From Armatimonadota bacterium (GTDB lineage: Bacteria; Armatimonadota; Fimbriimonadia; Fimbriimonadales; GBS-DC), in contig JABWCR010000004.1 in the NCBI GenBank assembly GCA_013359125.1, forward strand, positions 1-64,000: a stretch of 64,000 nt of DNA, written 5' to 3'. A program made the position numbers and the translations under genes. This document shows, in pieces, positions 34,782 through 43,464 of this stretch (its first letter is position 1; each line of letters starts with the position of its first letter). The notes beneath the pieces were generated by a model, which saw nothing but the letters and a program-made list of their open reading frames with translations, was not told the origin of the DNA and made no database searches.

Positions 34782-37331
34782 ATGGAACCCTACGAGCCAG
34801 GAATCATTGAGCCGGCGCGCCAGAAACTGTGGCAAGACGCCTATCGGGCAGAGATCGAGCCCGGGCGTCCAAAGCGATATGTGCTCGAGTTCTTTCCTTA
34901 TCCTTCCGGTCACGGATTGAGCGTGGGGCATTGTCGGAACTATGCGACGACCGACGCTTTGGCACGATTTTTGAGAATGTGCGGTTACAACGTGTTGCAT
35001 CCGATGGGCTGGGACGCCTTTGGCCAGCCTGCGGAGATGGAGGCGATCAAGAAGGGCTCGCATCCGAAGAAGACCGTGCCGACCTACGTGGCGGAGTACA
35101 AGCGTCAGCTGGACTTGATCGGGATGTCGTACGACTGGAGCCGCGAGATCAACAGTTCGGCGCCGGAGTATTATCGCTGGACGCAGTGGATATTTTTGCA
35201 GTTGTACCGTCGGGGTTTAGCGTACCGCGCCAACGCGCCGGTCAACTGGTGTCCTAACTGTCGGATCGTGCTGGCCAACGAAGAGGTTGAGGGCGGGCTG
35301 TGCTGGCGCTGCGATACCAAGGTTGAAAAGAAGCCGCTGACGCAGTGGTTTTTTAAGATTACCGCCTATGCCGAAAGGCTCTTAAGCGGCTTGGACGGCA
35401 TCGATTGGCCCGAGGGGATCAAGACGCAGCAGCGGAACTGGATCGGCCGCAGCGAGGGTGTTGAGTTTCGGCTGGAAATTGAGGGATCCGATCGCGCGCT
35501 GACGGTGTTTACGACTCGAATCGACACGGCGTTCGGGGTTACATTTGCCGTCTTGTCGCCGGAACATCCTTTGGTGTCGGTCTTGACGACCGACGAACAA
35601 CGGGACTCTGTAGAAGCCTATGTGGAGACTGCTTCGCGGTTAGAAGAAAACGTTCGTATGGCGGCCAATCGCGAGCGGACGGGCGTCTTCACCGGATCGT
35701 ATGCGATCAACCCGTTTAATGGCGAGCGGATTCCGATCTATGTAGCGGATTACGTGCTAATGGGCTATGGTTCGGGCGCGATTATGGCGGTGCCCGGCCA
35801 TGACGAGAGAGACTTTGAGTTTGCCAAGCGGCACAGTTTGGAGATTCGTCAGGTCATCGAGTGCACAGGGTGGACGGCCGAAGAGTGGAGGGACGAATAC
35901 ACGGCCGATGGTTTGATGGTCAATTCGGGCGAGTTCAGCGGCCTCTCAAATCGAGAGGGGATGGTTCGAATGGCCGAGCAATTGGAGTCGCGCGGGATTG
36001 GACAGCGGAGGGTGAACTACCGTCTGCGCGATTGGCTGATCAGCCGACAGCGCTATTGGGGCGCCCCGATCCCAATCGTCCATTGCGACCAGTGCGGCGT
36101 TGTGCCTGTGCCAGAAGATCAACTGCCGGTGCTTTTGCCCGACATTGAGGAGTATCAGCCGACGAACGACGGTCGGTCGCCGTTGGCGCTGATTCCGGAG
36201 TTTGTAAACGTCTCTTGCCCTGAGTGCGGGGGCATGGCTCAGCGCGAGACGGACACAATGGGCGGTTTTGCCTGCTCCAGTTGGTACTTTTTGCGCTTTG
36301 CCGATCCGCACAACGATCACGCAGCGTTCAGCCGCGATACGGTCGATTATTGGCTGCCGGTCGATTACTATGTAGGCGGTGCCGAGCATGCGGTGATGCA
36401 TCTGCTCTACGCGCGATTTTGGACCAAGTTTTTGTACGACGAGGGTTTGATCGGGTTCGATGAGCCGTTTGTGCGGTTGCGCAATCAGGGCATGCTTCAG
36501 GCATTGACGCCTTACCGCCCGCCACATGGCGAAGAGACCGTGAAACTCGGCGAGCCTGGGATACTGGTTCGTCAAGACGAGTTGGGCAGCTACGATAAGG
36601 ACGACCTGATTTGGGTATGGGAGAAGATGTCCAAATCGAAGGAAAACGTCGTTACGCCGGACGAGGTTGTCGAGAAGTACGGGGCCGATACGCTACGACT
36701 TTGGGAGATGTTCGTAGCGCCTTTCGACCAGAGCGTGCAATGGGACGAGAACGGCGTGCGCGGGGTCAATCGTTACTTGCATCGGCTATGGCGATTGGCG
36801 ATGGAGTTTTTGCCCAACTTCGACCGGGATTGGCGCTCTCGCGTTGGCGAGGAAGGCAAGGCGTTGCGGCACAAGACGCATGCGACGATCAAGAAGGTTC
36901 GCTCGGATCTGGAGGGTTTTCGCTTCAATACGGCTGTAGCGGCGATTATGGAATGGACGAACGAGCTGAGCGACCACATCGGTTCGGCGGGTCCTGTTGC
37001 AGTCGCGAGCGAGGCCATGGAGTCGCTGATTTTGGTTTTGGCGCCCCTTGCGCCTCACATCACGGACGAACTTTGGAGCCGGTATGGATTTGAGGGGTCG
37101 GTGCATACTCAGCCGTATCCTGAAGCGGATGAATCTCTGGCCGAGGCAGACGAGATAACCCTGATCATCCAGGTCAACGGCAAACTGCGAGATCGGATCA
37201 GCGTGCCTGCGGGCATTGACGAAGAGGAGATGCGCCAGTTAGCGCTGAACAGTCCCAAGGTCGGCGATGCGGCGCAGAACGCCAAGAAGGTGATCGTAGT
37301 GCCTGGTCGACTGGTGAATATCGTCGTTTAA
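34782..37331 (+). CDS. leuS: Leucyl-tRNA synthetase
   Basis: An 849-residue class I synthetase that charges tRNA-Leu. Signatures: FFPYPSGHGLSVGHCRNY (HIGH-type motif), WCPNC zinc knuckle with a second CWRC, the editing domain with TRIDTAFGVTFAVLSPEHP and GYGSGAIMAVPGHDERD, and KMSKS at 615-619. C-terminal anticodon-binding helices end in VNGKLRDRI...KKVIVVPGRLVNIVV. Editing of misacylated isoleucine or valine should be intact. The ATG at 34782 gives MEPYEPGIIEPARQKLWQ, matching the family; a long upstream in-frame extension crosses the divergent PilZ gene and is not used. Confidence 0.97.
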   Translation: MEPYEPGIIEPARQKLWQDAYRAEIEPGRPKRYVLEFFPYPSGHGLSVGHCRNYATTDALARFLRMCGYNVLHPMGWDAFGQPAEMEAIKKGSHPKKTVPTYVAEYKRQLDLIGMSYDWSREINSSAPEYYRWTQWIFLQLYRRGLAYRANAPVNWCPNCRIVLANEEVEGGLCWRCDTKVEKKPLTQWFFKITAYAERLLSGLDGIDWPEGIKTQQRNWIGRSEGVEFRLEIEGSDRALTVFTTRIDTAFGVTFAVLSPEHPLVSVLTTDEQRDSVEAYVETASRLEENVRMAANRERTGVFTGSYAINPFNGERIPIYVADYVLMGYGSGAIMAVPGHDERDFEFAKRHSLEIRQVIECTGWTAEEWRDEYTADGLMVNSGEFSGLSNREGMVRMAEQLESRGIGQRRVNYRLRDWLISRQRYWGAPIPIVHCDQCGVVPVPEDQLPVLLPDIEEYQPTNDGRSPLALIPEFVNVSCPECGGMAQRETDTMGGFACSSWYFLRFADPHNDHAAFSRDTVDYWLPVDYYVGGAEHAVMHLLYARFWTKFLYDEGLIGFDEPFVRLRNQGMLQALTPYRPPHGEETVKLGEPGILVRQDELGSYDKDDLIWVWEKMSKSKENVVTPDEVVEKYGADTLRLWEMFVAPFDQSVQWDENGVRGVNRYLHRLWRLAMEFLPNFDRDWRSRVGEEGKALRHKTHATIKKVRSDLEGFRFNTAVAAIMEWTNELSDHIGSAGPVAVASEAMESLILVLAPLAPHITDELWSRYGFEGSVHTQPYPEADESLAEADEITLIIQVNGKLRDRISVPAGIDEEEMRQLALNSPKVGDAAQNAKKVIVVPGRLVNIVV

Positions 37332-37388
37332 CTTAAACTTAACGGCTCATCGGGTACCTTTGGACCAATTGGCTAAAGGAGGCTGAGA

Positions 37389-38276
37389 ATGTTCGGTATT
37401 CGTTCAGCAGTGATATCCATTGGTGCGGCGGCGTTGTGCCTGACCGCCGGAGCACAGTTGAAGTTCAGCGAGATTTTTATCAATCCGCCTGGCAACGACA
37501 ATGGTTTTGAATACATCGAGTTGGTGAGCGACGTTCCCAATTTTCAGATGACTGGGTATTGGGTGGTGATTATCGAAGGAGACGGCACGGTTGCCGGAGT
37601 CGTCGATCAGGCGCTGAATTTGAGCGCATTCTCGACAGGATCAAACGGTATGTTCTTGTGGAGGGATGCGGAGACGGTCTTGTGCCCATCTCCGGAATCG
37701 GGCACGTCGCTCCATGTCGCGGACTTTGTCCCGGACATTGAGAACGGTACGAACACCTACCTGATCGCGCGCAATTTTACAGGTTCGGTAGGGATGGATC
37801 TGGACACCAACAACGATGGCGTGCTGGACTTGTTGCCTTGGGACGAGGTTATCGATGCCGTGGCATGGAACGAGAACGAAGCTGGCGAGAGGATGTATGC
37901 CGCACAGTTGGGCGGATTCGAGTTTCCAACCGGTTTTAACTGGACGCCCGATATCGCCTTGCGCGTGTGCGGAGAGTGGGTTCTGTCAGATACATTGGGC
38001 ACGGGCCCGGGACCATGGCGGCTTGACGATGTTCGCCGGTTTCCTGCGGAAGCTCTTTGGTCTGGGTATAAGGTTACGCCAGGCTCTTACAACCCTACCA
38101 TTCTAGGCGACGTGAACGGCGACGGCGTGGTGGACGACACGGACCTGGCCTTGGTGTTGGAGAGTTTTGGGAGCGACAACGCTTGCTTGACGGCGGACAT
38201 CAACGGCGACGGCGTGGTGGACGACACCGATCTTGCAATCGTGCTCGAAGCGTTTGGGCTTTCCTGCGGCGAGTAG
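37389..38276 (+). CDS. Secreted protein with dockerin-like C-terminal repeats
   Basis: A 295-residue exported protein. A signal peptide (MFGIRSAVISIGAAALCLTA, cleaved after AGA) precedes a lamin-tail-like domain (KFSEIFINPPGNDNGFEYIE), then two EF-hand-like dockerin segments: GDVNGDGVVDDTDLALVLES and ADINGDGVVDDTDLAIVLEA. The two repeats are also nearly identical as DNA (38110-38150 and 38197-38238), pointing to a recent duplication. Calcium binding and cell-surface complex assembly are inferred from the family, and no cohesin was seen. GGAGG precedes the ATG. A perfect 12-bp hairpin follows the stop. Confidence 0.85.
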   Translation: MFGIRSAVISIGAAALCLTAGAQLKFSEIFINPPGNDNGFEYIELVSDVPNFQMTGYWVVIIEGDGTVAGVVDQALNLSAFSTGSNGMFLWRDAETVLCPSPESGTSLHVADFVPDIENGTNTYLIARNFTGSVGMDLDTNNDGVLDLLPWDEVIDAVAWNENEAGERMYAAQLGGFEFPTGFNWTPDIALRVCGEWVLSDTLGTGPGPWRLDDVRRFPAEALWSGYKVTPGSYNPTILGDVNGDGVVDDTDLALVLESFGSDNACLTADINGDGVVDDTDLAIVLEAFGLSCGE

Positions 38277-38281
38277 GGTTG

Positions 38282-38311
38282 GATGGAGGGCGGATCGAGC
38301 CGCCCTCCATC
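38282..38311. terminator. Perfect 12-bp hairpin after dockerin gene
   Basis: GATGGAGGGCGG (38282-38293) pairs exactly with CCGCCCTCCATC (38300-38311) around ATCGAG. It begins a few bases after the dockerin gene stop. A T run comes only 25 nt later (38336), so it may be a REP-like element or a terminator. Confidence 0.55.
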
Positions 38312-38348
38312 GGCAGGAACCCCAGTTTTTGTGCTGAACTTGACGCCC

Positions 38349-38993
38349 ATGTCCGAACTTTACAATCCAGGCATGATGCCGTACATAACGGGTCTTTTGC
38401 CGGCGCGACACCCCATATTGATCGAGATGGAGGAGCGGGCTGAGAAGGACGGTTTTCCCATTGTTGGCGCTGCGAGCGGTCAGTTCTGCTACATGATCGC
38501 TAAGATGATCGGCGCGCGGAGCGTTTTCGAGTTAGGTTCGGGCTATGGGTATAGCACGGCATGGTTCGCTCGGGCGGTGAGGGAGAACGGCGGGGGCAAG
38601 GTGCATCACGTCGTCTGGCACGAGGACTTGAGCAAGGATGCACAATCGTATCTGGATCGATTGGGCTATGGCGATATGGTCGAGTATCACTTTGGCGAAG
38701 CGGTCGCCTATCTGAAGGATCAGACTGGCACGTTCGACTTGATCTTCAACGATATCGACAAGGAGGGCTATCCGGGTTCGATTCCGCTCATCAAGGAGCG
38801 TCTCAATCCGGGCGGCGTTTTGATCGTCGACAACATCTTGTGGAGCGGGCGGGTTTTCGATTCGGAGGATCAGTCGGACGCGACGGTTGCTATACGAAAG
38901 ACGGCCCAGATCGTGTTCGACGATCCCGAGTTTGCCGCGAGCATTGTGCCCTTGCGAGACGGATTGTTGGTGGCGCGGTATCAGCCCAAGTGA
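38349..38993 (+). CDS. O-methyltransferase, class I SAM-dependent
   Basis: A 214-residue methyltransferase of the caffeoyl-CoA/catechol O-methyltransferase family. Motif I is VFELGSGYGYSTAWFA, the metal and substrate region is DLIFNDIDKEGYPGSI and the C-terminal LNPGGVLIVDNILWSGRVFD with an aspartate-rich end. I start it at ATG 38349, MSELYNPG; an in-frame ATG at 38283 would put the hairpin at 38282-38311 in the coding region. The substrate is unknown. Its stop overlaps the P-II gene as GTGA. Confidence 0.88.
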   Translation: MSELYNPGMMPYITGLLPARHPILIEMEERAEKDGFPIVGAASGQFCYMIAKMIGARSVFELGSGYGYSTAWFARAVRENGGGKVHHVVWHEDLSKDAQSYLDRLGYGDMVEYHFGEAVAYLKDQTGTFDLIFNDIDKEGYPGSIPLIKERLNPGGVLIVDNILWSGRVFDSEDQSDATVAIRKTAQIVFDDPEFAASIVPLRDGLLVARYQPK

Positions 38994-39328
38994 AACGGAT
39001 TCAAGCGGTTATCCGGCCGATTCGGTTTGAAGCGGTGAAGGTTGCGCTCGAGGAGATCGGCGTCCACGGTCTGTCGGTGATCGAGGCGCGGGGATTTGGC
39101 CGCCAGCAGGGGCACACGGAGAAGTATCGCGGCAGCGCGTATGCGGTGAATCTGTTGCCCAAGATCGTCTTAGAGATTGTTGCGCGCGACGACCAGGTCG
39201 ATGAGACGCTGAAGGCGATCGTAGACGCGGCTCAGACCGGCGAGATCGGCGACGGCAAGATCTTTGTCAGCGATGTGGAGGAGGCTATCCGCATTCGCAC
39301 CGGCGAGCGCGGCGAAGCGGCGCTTTAG
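38990..39328 (+). CDS. glnB: Nitrogen regulatory protein P-II
   Basis: A 112-residue P-II protein, exactly the family length. Motifs: KRIQAVIRPIRFEAVKVAL at the N-terminus, the T-loop region GFGRQQGHTEKYRGSAYAV, in which the Tyr of RGSAY corresponds to the uridylylated Tyr51, and TGEIGDGKIFVSDVEEAIRI at the C-terminus. P-II reads ATP/ADP and 2-oxoglutarate and controls nitrogen assimilation. The GTG at 38990 overlaps the O-methyltransferase stop by four bases, and neither amtB nor glnA adjoins it, which is unusual. An in-frame frame extends upstream through the other gene but is not protein coding. Confidence 0.94.
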   Translation: MKRIQAVIRPIRFEAVKVALEEIGVHGLSVIEARGFGRQQGHTEKYRGSAYAVNLLPKIVLEIVARDDQVDETLKAIVDAAQTGEIGDGKIFVSDVEEAIRIRTGERGEAAL

Positions 39329-39828
39329 GGCTGTGTCAACACCATGACGGGCACGCTGGGCAAACGAACAAAGAATCTATAGCGGTTTTCTGCGCGGTGC
39401 GTTTGGATAGAGAACTCGCAGGACGATTCTTCCGAAAGGCTAACCATTTTGATCTCGGTGGGTAAAGGCGAATCCGTTTCTAACCCATCTTCCATTGCGA
39501 AAAGCGCGTCCTCCTCTCCTTGTATCGCGGGCGCTGTTGCTTTTGACGGAATCGGGGCAATACTCTTTTTCGGCGCCTTTCGCTCTGGCTTGGTTGAAGT
39601 CAAAACGGTTTTACCGGGCTCGACAGGCTTTGGTACCGAAATATCTGCGTTCAGGCTGGTAGAGTTGGCGCTAAAGAGTTGGCTGGCGCGTTGCGCAACC
39701 GTGGTCGCGAGCGTATCGATCGCCTTCTGGCTTTGGTAGGCAAGATTCTTTGCGAAACCTCCGCTGACCAATGCCAGCAAAGCGCCGAGCATGATCACCA
39801 TTATGGGCAGCCTTATTCGCTCGTTCAT
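39325..39828 (-). CDS. Hypothetical secreted or membrane-anchored protein
   Basis: A 167-residue protein with an N-terminal hydrophobic segment (LPIMVIMLGALLALVSGGFA) that serves as a signal or anchor, a Pro/Lys/Thr-rich linker (VPKPVEPGKTVLTSTKPERK and beyond) and a short C-terminal domain, FSIQTHRAENRYRFFVRLPS. I do not recognise it. Its stop overlaps the P-II stop by three bases on opposite strands. GGAG lies upstream of the ATG at 39828. Confidence 0.55.
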   Translation of the reverse strand: MNERIRLPIMVIMLGALLALVSGGFAKNLAYQSQKAIDTLATTVAQRASQLFSANSTSLNADISVPKPVEPGKTVLTSTKPERKAPKKSIAPIPSKATAPAIQGEEDALFAMEDGLETDSPLPTEIKMVSLSEESSCEFSIQTHRAENRYRFFVRLPSVPVMVLTQP

Positions 39829-39876
39829 CTTGTCGTCTCCTGTTAGAAGGGTAAACGAACGAAGCGCTGTTTGGTT

Positions 39877-40776
39877 TCACCCAATTCTTTCCAGTTCCTC
39901 GCGAGGCCAGTTTGCGGCGTTGGCCCCGGCTTCGTAAGAGGACTGCAGAAAATCGAGAATCATCTGATCGGGGTCTTGGGACTTTCGCACGGCTTCGTAG
40001 GGCAACAGCGCCATTGGAGAGCCGCGGAGTTCGATCCATTGGGCTTCTTTCGGCGCAAGTTGGGAATTGGCGAAGGATTCGGGCAATGGGGCATGGTAGC
40101 AGTAGAAGGCCGGCGCTGGGTAATTGTCGTCGCCGAACCAGAATCCTGCGCTGTTGACCTCGTGCGAATAGGCTTCCTGTGTTACTTTGTCGGCATTGGG
40201 CATTGCGGGGGCTCTTTGGCCGGAAAAGCGCGCAACAGCCAGATCGAAGCTGTGCCAAAAGAACTGGACCGGGCTGGATTTGCCGATAAATCGGCCTCGG
40301 AATTGCTTGAAGACAGGCTCTATTTGCGTCAGCGTCATCCATGCACGGGTTACGGCATCGGCATCGAAGGTCGCGTGATCATGGTCGACCGGAAAGGGCG
40401 TTTTGCTCTTACAGTCGTAGGGCTTAGCGATTATGGAGACTTGAATACCCATTTCTGCGAGCGACCGAAAGAGATCTGCGTAGCAGTCTGCGATGGGGCG
40501 AGATGTTAAGGGAAGGAAAAGCGTTCGATCTGGGCTGCGCACGACGATTTGACGGTCGACGAGGTCTTGTTCGATCTCGAAGCTGCCCTCGCCATAGGGA
40601 ATTGGCCCCGTCGTGATTCCCCTTGGCGAAATATAGAGGGTTGCATGCCACCAGTGGTTCATCTTTGGATGCAGTTTAAGTCGGATTTTGCCCATCATCT
40701 GGGAGACGAGTTGCCAGTAGAGTCGGCTGTCTTCCCATTCGCTCAATGGGAGATCGGGCAGGCGGCCAGCGTTCAT
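39877..40776 (-). CDS. DUF5996 family protein
   Basis: A 299-residue cytoplasmic protein. The start chosen is ATG 40776, giving MNAGRLPDLPLSEWEDSRLY; a longer frame would run into the antiporter. Typical DUF5996 blocks are WQLVSQMMGKIRLKLHPKMN, HWWHATLYISPRGITTGPIP, FKQFRGRFIGKSSPVQFFWH and FWFGDDNYPAPAFYCYHAP. The family is widespread but has no established function. It lies 4 nt after the antiporter gene and probably in the same transcript. Confidence 0.75.
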   Translation of the reverse strand: MNAGRLPDLPLSEWEDSRLYWQLVSQMMGKIRLKLHPKMNHWWHATLYISPRGITTGPIPYGEGSFEIEQDLVDRQIVVRSPDRTLFLPLTSRPIADCYADLFRSLAEMGIQVSIIAKPYDCKSKTPFPVDHDHATFDADAVTRAWMTLTQIEPVFKQFRGRFIGKSSPVQFFWHSFDLAVARFSGQRAPAMPNADKVTQEAYSHEVNSAGFWFGDDNYPAPAFYCYHAPLPESFANSQLAPKEAQWIELRGSPMALLPYEAVRKSQDPDQMILDFLQSSYEAGANAANWPREELERIG

Positions 40777-40780
40777 GAGG

Positions 40781-42238
40781 TCAATATACCTTTCTTTCGA
40801 ACAGCGAGCGAAGTTCTTGCTGGTCTTCCTTTCGAGTCGCCAAGAGGATAGCGTCTCCCGCCTGAAGGATAGTGGATCCGCGGGGAATGTAGGAATCATC
40901 GCCGCGAACAAGCAGGACGATGAGCGCCGAACGGGGAAGATTCAGTTCGACCACCTGTTTACCAACAGCAGGAGAGTTGGGCGCCAGGGTGATTTCAAGA
41001 AGGTTCTTTTCAACTTTTTTGAGGGGGATATTGGGTGGCGAATTGTCTATGACGTCCAAGGCTTTGGCGATTGGGCCGAGCAGGGTCCCTTGAATCGCAA
41101 CGGAAGTCAAGACTACGAAGAAGACGAGGTGAAAGAGGGTCTGCGCTTCCGGCAATCCATAGGACATCGGAATGGTAGCGAGAATGATGGGTGTGGCGCC
41201 CCGGAGTCCTGTCCAGGAGACGAAGAGCTTATCGCGCTTTCGCAGGGACCTTTCGCCAAACAGGGAAACGAATACCGCAATAGGTCTAGCGACAAGGATC
41301 AGCACGCCTGACAAAATCACGCCAGCGGCCGCAACTTCTCCTAATTGTCTTGGGAAGACCTGAAGTCCAAAGATCAAGAACATCGTGATCTGCATGAACC
41401 AGGCGAGGCCTTCGTGAAACTGGACTAGACCGATTTTGTAAAGGAAATTGCGTCTTCCCATCGTGAGGCCGGTCAGGTAGACGGCCAGAAAACCGCTTCC
41501 GCCGATCGAGGCCGTTAGTCCGAACGATGTGATGACGAGAGCGGTAGTCGCCACGTAGTATAGACCGACGTACTCGAGCCTTAGGCGGTTGATCAACCAA
41601 ACGGCGGCCAGACCGACCAACGGTCCAAGAATGGCTCCGATACTCATTTGCTGAACGAAGAGAGGCACTAGTGCGAGGATGTTCGTTTCTGGCTGAAGCA
41701 TCATCTCGGTCAAGGCAATTGTCAGGAAGACTGCCATTGGATCGTTTAAGCCGGACTCAAGCTCTAGGAGAGGAGCCAGTCGTCCTTTGATACGAATGCT
41801 TCTTGCCCTTAAGACTCCAAAAACCGCCGCGGCGTCAGTCGATGCGACGATAGATCCGATGAGAAGTCCTTCGACGGGCGAGATGTTGAGCAGGTAGACG
41901 GCAGAGAAACCAACCAGCGCGGCGGTGATGACAACGCCTAAAGTGGCAAGCGATAAACCATGAGCTAGGATTGGCCTAACCGACTTCCAGTCTGTCTCAA
42001 GGCCGCCTGAGAACAGAATAATGCACAGGGCTATCGTGCCCACTGCACCAGCAAGCGGAGCGTTGTCGAAGTGGATGCCGCCTGGGCCGTCGCCACCGGC
42101 CAACATGCCCATGCCCAAGAATAGTAAGAGCGCGGGTACGCCCAATTTTGCGCTTGCCTTGCTTGCTAGCACGCCGCCAAGAATCAGGAGACCGGCTACG
42201 GCCAATCCCTGTTCTAGAGTGAATGGTAACGAAGGCAT
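40781..42238 (-). CDS. Cation/proton antiporter, NhaP2/CvrA type
   Basis: A 485-residue membrane transporter of the CPA1 group with about 12 helices. Evidence: LLILGGVLASKASAKLGVPA, GSIVASTDAAAVFGVLR, the conserved ELESGLNDPMAVFLTI motif, and FVSWTGLRGATPIILATIP. The C-terminal region (about 400-485) is a TrkA-C/RCK_C domain (KQVVELNLPRSALIVLL...PRGSTILQAGDAILLATR), which fits potassium/proton exchange regulated by a ligand. The ATG at 42238 begins MPSLPFTLEQGL. Neighbours do not reveal the cation. Confidence 0.9.
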   Translation of the reverse strand: MPSLPFTLEQGLAVAGLLILGGVLASKASAKLGVPALLLFLGMGMLAGGDGPGGIHFDNAPLAGAVGTIALCIILFSGGLETDWKSVRPILAHGLSLATLGVVITAALVGFSAVYLLNISPVEGLLIGSIVASTDAAAVFGVLRARSIRIKGRLAPLLELESGLNDPMAVFLTIALTEMMLQPETNILALVPLFVQQMSIGAILGPLVGLAAVWLINRLRLEYVGLYYVATTALVITSFGLTASIGGSGFLAVYLTGLTMGRRNFLYKIGLVQFHEGLAWFMQITMFLIFGLQVFPRQLGEVAAAGVILSGVLILVARPIAVFVSLFGERSLRKRDKLFVSWTGLRGATPIILATIPMSYGLPEAQTLFHLVFFVVLTSVAIQGTLLGPIAKALDVIDNSPPNIPLKKVEKNLLEITLAPNSPAVGKQVVELNLPRSALIVLLVRGDDSYIPRGSTILQAGDAILLATRKEDQQELRSLFERKVY

Positions 42239-42333
42239 GGCTCGCTGGCGGTTCTTCAGGCCGTTCCCATAGAAAAGATTCGCTAGGCGGGCACGCGCTC
42301 CTTCTTGCAGCAACTTTCTATGGCTTCAGCCAG

Positions 42334-42339
42334 TATAAT
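42334..42339 (+). promoter_or_regulatory. -10 element of thioredoxin-TPR gene
   Basis: TATAAT lies 37 nt before the ATG at 42376, leaving a normal leader with a GGAG ribosome site. The -35 region (CAACTT, 17-nt spacing) is weak. It also lies in the gap upstream of the divergent antiporter gene. Confidence 0.4.
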
Positions 42340-42375
42340 TGATTGTGCGCCTCGGGAGGGGCAAGGAGAACGAGC

Positions 42376-43464
42376 ATGAACAAAGCGGCGATGGTTGGAG
42401 CATTGGCGATAGGATTGGGTCTGTGCGGAGCGTTCGGTCAGAACACGCTAAAGGTGGGGAGCGCGGCTCCCAAGCTGACGGTGGCGAAATGGGTGAAAGG
42501 CACACCGATCAAACAGTTTGACAAAGGCAAGACTTATGTCGTGGAGTTTTGGGCGACTTGGTGCGGGCCGTGCAGAACGTCGATCCCGCACATCACCGAG
42601 CTTGCGAAGAAGCATAAAGGCAAGGTCGAGGTGATCGGGGTCAGCATTTGGGAAACTCGCGATCCGAAAGACACGAGCTACTATGCGACCGTTACCGATT
42701 TTGTGGCTCAAATGGGCGATAAGATGGGTTACACGGTCGGAGTCGACGGGCCGGAAGGCACGATCGCAAAGGCGTGGATGGAGGCAGCGGGGCAGAACGG
42801 CATTCCGACCGCGTTCATCATCGACAAAACGGGCAAGATCGCATGGATCGGCCATCCGATGTCGATGGACAAGCCGTTAGAGCAGATCATTGCCGGCACG
42901 TTCGACTCGAAGGCCTACGCCAAACAGATGGAGGAAGAAGAAGCCGCACAGGGCGCCCTGATGGAGATGATGGCGGAATTGGGCGATCTGGTTCAAGCCG
43001 GAAAGCATCAGGAAGCGCTGAACAAGTTGGGCGAAGCCGAGAAGAAGCATCCCGCGATGGCCGAGCAGTTTGAGATGATCAAACTCGGCATCATGATCGA
43101 GGGAACTATGGAAGGCGCGGCGGATCAAGCGACCAAGTTGGCCGCCAAGCACAAGGACAATGCCGAAGCGCTGAACAACTATGCATGGATGATGGTAGAG
43201 GAAGAGGCCCTGACCAAGAAGCACCCGAAGGCGGCAGATGTTGCGCTGAAGATCGCTGAGGATGCCGTGAAGCTGAGCAAAGAGGGCACGAGCCATATTC
43301 TGGACACTCTGGCCATGTGCTGGTTTCGAAAGGGCGACATCGAGAAGGCGATCGAGTGGCAGACGAAGGCGATCGAGCAGGGCACAAAGGAAAAGGCCGA
43401 TCCGGAGTTGATACAAGAGATGACGGAGCGGCTGAAGATGTTCAAGTCGAAGCGGACGAACTAA
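42376..43464 (+). CDS. Exported TlpA-like thioredoxin with C-terminal TPR-like helices
   Basis: A 362-residue secreted protein. A signal peptide (AAMVGALAIGLGLCGAFGQ) precedes a TlpA/ResA-like thioredoxin domain (about 30-175) with the active site WCGPCR in VVEFWATWCGPCRTSIPHI, and the cis-Pro in NGIPTAFIIDK. Residues about 195-362 are helical and acidic, with TPR-like units (ALNNYAWMMVEEEALTKKHP, LDTLAMCWFRKGDIEKAIEW). It likely reduces or oxidises extracytoplasmic proteins while binding a partner by the TPR half. The start at 42376 is supported by AAGGAGAA. Confidence 0.88.
   Translation: MNKAAMVGALAIGLGLCGAFGQNTLKVGSAAPKLTVAKWVKGTPIKQFDKGKTYVVEFWATWCGPCRTSIPHITELAKKHKGKVEVIGVSIWETRDPKDTSYYATVTDFVAQMGDKMGYTVGVDGPEGTIAKAWMEAAGQNGIPTAFIIDKTGKIAWIGHPMSMDKPLEQIIAGTFDSKAYAKQMEEEEAAQGALMEMMAELGDLVQAGKHQEALNKLGEAEKKHPAMAEQFEMIKLGIMIEGTMEGAADQATKLAAKHKDNAEALNNYAWMMVEEEALTKKHPKAADVALKIAEDAVKLSKEGTSHILDTLAMCWFRKGDIEKAIEWQTKAIEQGTKEKADPELIQEMTERLKMFKSKRTN

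Noticed and set aside
38283-38348. Upstream start of the O-methyltransferase
   Set aside because: It would include a perfect hairpin and adds residues without similarity to the family.
38561-39328. A longer upstream start for the P-II gene
   Set aside because: The extension lies inside the O-methyltransferase in another frame; the GTG at 38990 gives the exact family length of 112.
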